From JAVKDP01 sp040222185 (GTDB taxonomy: Bacteria > Bacteroidota > Rhodothermia > Balneolales > Balneolaceae): 64,000 nucleotides of DNA. Of the stretch, positions 63,847 to 64,000 are shown one piece after another. Both the position numbers and the translations under genes were made by a program. The stretch lies in NCBI GenBank assembly GCA_040222185.1, contig JAVKDP010000026.1, forward strand, positions 124,001-188,000. Direction: 5' to 3'. The notes under the pieces are model-generated. The model did not search any database and was not told the DNA's origin. It worked only from the letters and a program-made list of their open reading frames with translations. The number at the start of each line of letters is the position of its first letter. Position 1 is the stretch's first letter.

Positions 63847-64000
63847 CTAACTGACATACACCACTTCTCCATTTACTGGAACAGGGTTAGCGATGATGTC
63901 TAACACCGGGCAACGGTCGACTGAGAAATTTTTAAGAAGTTGAAGTTTTGTAGGATCAGTTTCATCTGTTGAAATCACAGTTTTATACTTCACATTATTG
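63847..64000 (-). CDS. OsmC/Ohr-family protein, 3' part only
   Basis: The window edge cuts this gene; 50 codons plus the stop are visible (KYKTVISTDETDPTKL ... FSVDRCPVLDIIANPVPVNG). The RCPVLD segment is the second-cysteine region of OsmC-like proteins, which reduce organic hydroperoxides or act on related thiols. The rest, including the first Cys/Arg, lies beyond 64000. It is upstream of metX on the same strand, 112 bases away. Confidence 0.75.
   Translation of the reverse strand, partial: NNVKYKTVISTDETDPTKLQLLKNFSVDRCPVLDIIANPVPVNGEVVYVS

Noticed and set aside
1..64000. tRNA, rRNA, CRISPR, insertion sequence and prophage search by eye
   Set aside because: No cloverleaf, direct-repeat array, transposase or phage structural gene was seen in the intergenic stretches.

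Overview
The window is a contiguous piece of a Gram-negative, Bacteroidota-like chromosome of moderately low GC. The best fit is the Balneolota (Balneolaceae) lineage. The lineage is inferred from gene content: two SusC-like TonB-dependent receptors (one paired with a DUF4249 protein), a DUF6090 protein, a DUF6029 barrel, a protein ending in a type IX secretion (T9SS) sorting domain of the 'LDQNYPNPFNPST' type, DUF5117-type metalloproteases, and a dcw cluster with no murF. No tRNA, rRNA, CRISPR array, insertion sequence or prophage was seen.

Layout. 1-9.9 kb (mostly + strand): the end of a 23S/16S rRNA pseudouridine synthase, a small hydrolase, two large secreted proteins (a zinc metalloprotease and a VPS10/BNR propeller) each followed by a clear terminator, a sterol-desaturase-type hydroxylase, and two small envelope proteins. 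9.9-17.4 kb (all - strand): an accessory region of small, mostly unknown genes separated by short spacers. Several spacers contain imperfect inverted repeats with the layout of integron attC sites, and no integrase is present. I read this as a probable cassette cluster (CALIN-like). Two genes there are frameshifted. 17.4-31.6 kb: a class III adenylate cyclase, DUF6090, a sodium:solute symporter with a 35-residue membrane microprotein, a TonB receptor/DUF4249 pair, WbqC, gltX, an NhaC-type antiporter, an NRDE protein and a membrane-anchored PP2C/SpoIIE-type phosphatase.

31.6-39.0 kb is the most coherent accessory locus. It holds a DtxR/MntR-type metalloregulator, a 38-bp palindrome (likely operator) directly in front of a TonB receptor whose plug carries a CxxC motif, and five thioredoxin-fold proteins in different envelope positions (two exported thioredoxins, one TlpA, one lipoprotein redoxin, one T9SS-exported redoxin), plus a DUF6029 barrel. 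It looks like a metal-responsive outer-membrane uptake and thiol-redox system.

39-47 kb holds scattered housekeeping and metabolic genes (PD40 propeller, SGNH hydrolase, AhpD-like, mutS2, phzF-like, TauE/SafE). 47-62.4 kb is a complete minus-strand division and cell wall cluster in the order mraZ-rsmH-ftsL-ftsI-murE-mraY-murD-ftsW-murG-murC-ftsQ-ftsA-ftsZ. It starts with a promoter followed by three exactly 10-bp-spaced MraZ boxes and ends, after ftsZ, in a strongly structured 3' region and an intrinsic terminator. ftsQ is interrupted by one in-frame TAG, surprising for a gene normally needed for division. 62.7-64 kb: metX (homoserine O-acetyltransferase) with two hairpins in its leader, and the end of an OsmC-family gene.

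The three broken reading frames (13.8, 16.6 and 50.47 kb) may be real decay or contingency, or sequence errors. The sequence alone cannot decide.
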